Positions 63,022-64,000 of a stretch of 64,000 nucleotides of DNA are shown in pieces. Each line of letters opens with the position of its first letter. The first letter of the stretch is position 1. The position numbers and the translations under genes were made by a program. Below the pieces are notes generated by a model. It saw only the letters and a program-made list of their open reading frames with translations. It had not been told where the DNA came from and searched no databases. The DNA is from Diphasiastrum complanatum (Eukaryota; Streptophyta; Lycopodiopsida; Lycopodiales; Lycopodiaceae): positions 40,019,827 through 40,083,826 of the forward strand of contig CM055106.1 of assembly GCA_029204225.1 (NCBI GenBank), given 5' to 3'.

Positions 63022-64000
63022 TGAAGAAACAAAGTGCTTCTGAACACAAAGCCTTGCTAGCTTACAGCCCCTCAACACGAAACACGTAGAGTTTCGCGAA
63101 CACGAAAGTCAACAAAGACGATGACGAGCATCTTCGCAAACTCGAACATCTGAAGACACAAAACACGAAGAGTTTTGTGAACATGAAAGTCGACGAAGAC
63201 GAAGACTAACGGTTCGCAAACATGAACGATCCACGAACGAGATTCCCTTGCGGTCCTATACGAGAGAAAGACGAACGAGGTAAACAAAACCAACGGTGGA
63301 AATCAAACCTATTATGTCCTTGTGCTCCAAGGAGTACCACCAGATATCACGCAAGTACTAGAAGTACAGAGATCTGACCTGATGGCATGACGTCAGCAGA
63401 TACTCCCTAGGTCGTGGCTAAACTGCCACTCTTGTAATTCTCTGGTTAGTTGTAGATGGTTAATCACTCTAATCTTAGATTTGCATAGAGAGACTGTACT
63501 TACTGAATAATACTTGACATATATCAATATGATACATAGTGTGTAACCGAGTAAGAAAAGAAGAACAAGAAGTAGTCTGATGCTAGTAAGCAATCAAGAC
63601 GAACACATACAAAAGCTCCACCTGCGTGCGAGAAGACAATTTTGTCTAGGATCAGAAGATCCGATTGTCCGCTAGTAAAGAAAGACTAATACTCATGAGA
63701 GAACCGTGCTTCTCTCATGCCAACGCACTGCATGGATTCGCATGCAGTGCCCTGAAGAAATCAGGGAAAATCAATATAGATTATTTTCTGATTGTGTCTG
63801 ATTTTGAATGTTGAATGCTTATGCTGTTTATTTTAATATGTCTGAGTTTTCTTGTTGAATTTCGCACCTTGGTTGAAATGAGGTCGAATGCTATATTAAT
63901 TTTATGAACGTAGATCAGTAGTACCTGACTACCCTCTGGAGGATTGTAGGAGTGTTTCAACTAGTAGTGCGCAGCGAACGCATATGAACTCCATCCGAAT
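63022..64000 (+). repeat. family A 3' LTR, truncated by the window
   Basis: It matches the 5' LTR from its first base (TGAAGAAACAAAGTG) to the window end, 979 of about 1065 bases. Differences are mainly CG to TG or CA, for example CGCGAA to CGCAAA. The TGACGTCA site at 63388 is intact. Confidence 0.92.
63388..63395 (+). promoter_or_regulatory. TGACGTCA site in the family A 3' LTR
   Basis: Third occurrence of the same palindrome, within GGCATGACGTCAGCAGATAC, a context identical to that in the 5' LTR. Confidence 0.5.

Larger units (their letters stand above)
57768..64000 (+). mobile_element. Copia family A retrotransposon, LTR to LTR, 3' LTR cut by window end
   Basis: Order: 5' LTR, primer site, gag, protease, integrase, RT, RNase H, polypurine tract, 3' LTR. 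All domains of a Ty1/copia polyprotein are present in the standard order, but at least six stops and several frameshifts make it non-autonomous. The two LTRs are very similar and differ largely by C/T and G/A changes. It was inserted at the end of the coiled-coil region at 57767. Confidence 0.9.

Overview
The window reads as nuclear DNA of a land plant with a repeat-rich genome. It has a spliced phytocyanin gene with a hydroxyproline-type tail, plant initiator-Met-tRNA primer sites in its retroelements, CACTA transposon genes, and no bacterial gene organisation. Two lineages, a LINE-like reverse transcriptase with a C2H2 finger and a transposase-like family, resemble ones I associate with non-seed plants. 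I therefore lean towards a bryophyte, lycophyte or fern, but the sequence does not prove it.

Layout. 1-4.6 kb: AT-rich decayed sequence with one short Ty3/gypsy relic and a promoter-like stretch. 4.6-5.8 kb: Ty3/gypsy reverse transcriptase broken by a Copia LTR. 5.8-8.0 kb: 5' part of a Copia element (family B: LTR, a 35-bp array of primer-site copies, gag, protease). 8.3-11.9 kb: a second, nearly complete Copia coding region (family D). 11.9-15.5 kb: nested minus-strand Copia pieces of family C with long LTRs. 15.5-21.1 kb: a gene island with the only convincing host gene, a four-exon phytocyanin-arabinogalactan chimera on the minus strand. 21.6-23.6 kb: a CACTA remnant and a complex CT/CA satellite. 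23.6-27.2 kb: chimeric Copia fragments ending in an A-type LTR. 28-33.6 kb: further CT/CA microsatellites around a pyrimidine-rich LINE. 35-40.8 kb: minus-strand Copia fragments (family E) and a transposase-like pseudogene broken by a 122-bp CT tract. 41.6-43.8 kb: Copia shred and a decayed LINE-like reverse transcriptase. 44.7-49.3 kb: a CACTA element with divergent TNP1-like and TNP2-like genes. 49.3-53.2 kb: more Copia (C and B/F). 53.2-57.8 kb: gypsy integrase tail, LTR-like region and a frameshifted coiled-coil coding region. 57.8-64 kb: a Copia element with both LTRs (family A), its 3' LTR cut by the window end.

All transposon reading frames carry stops, frameshifts or deletions, so the window is mostly a graveyard of nested elements. 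The features that stand out are multiplied primer-binding sites, TTCnnGAA arrays and a TGACGTCA site in the LTRs, double zinc knuckles in the Copia gag, the divergent CACTA gene pair, and the phytocyanin with a long copper loop and a two-way last splice site. I found no CRISPR array, operon, rRNA or convincing tRNA.
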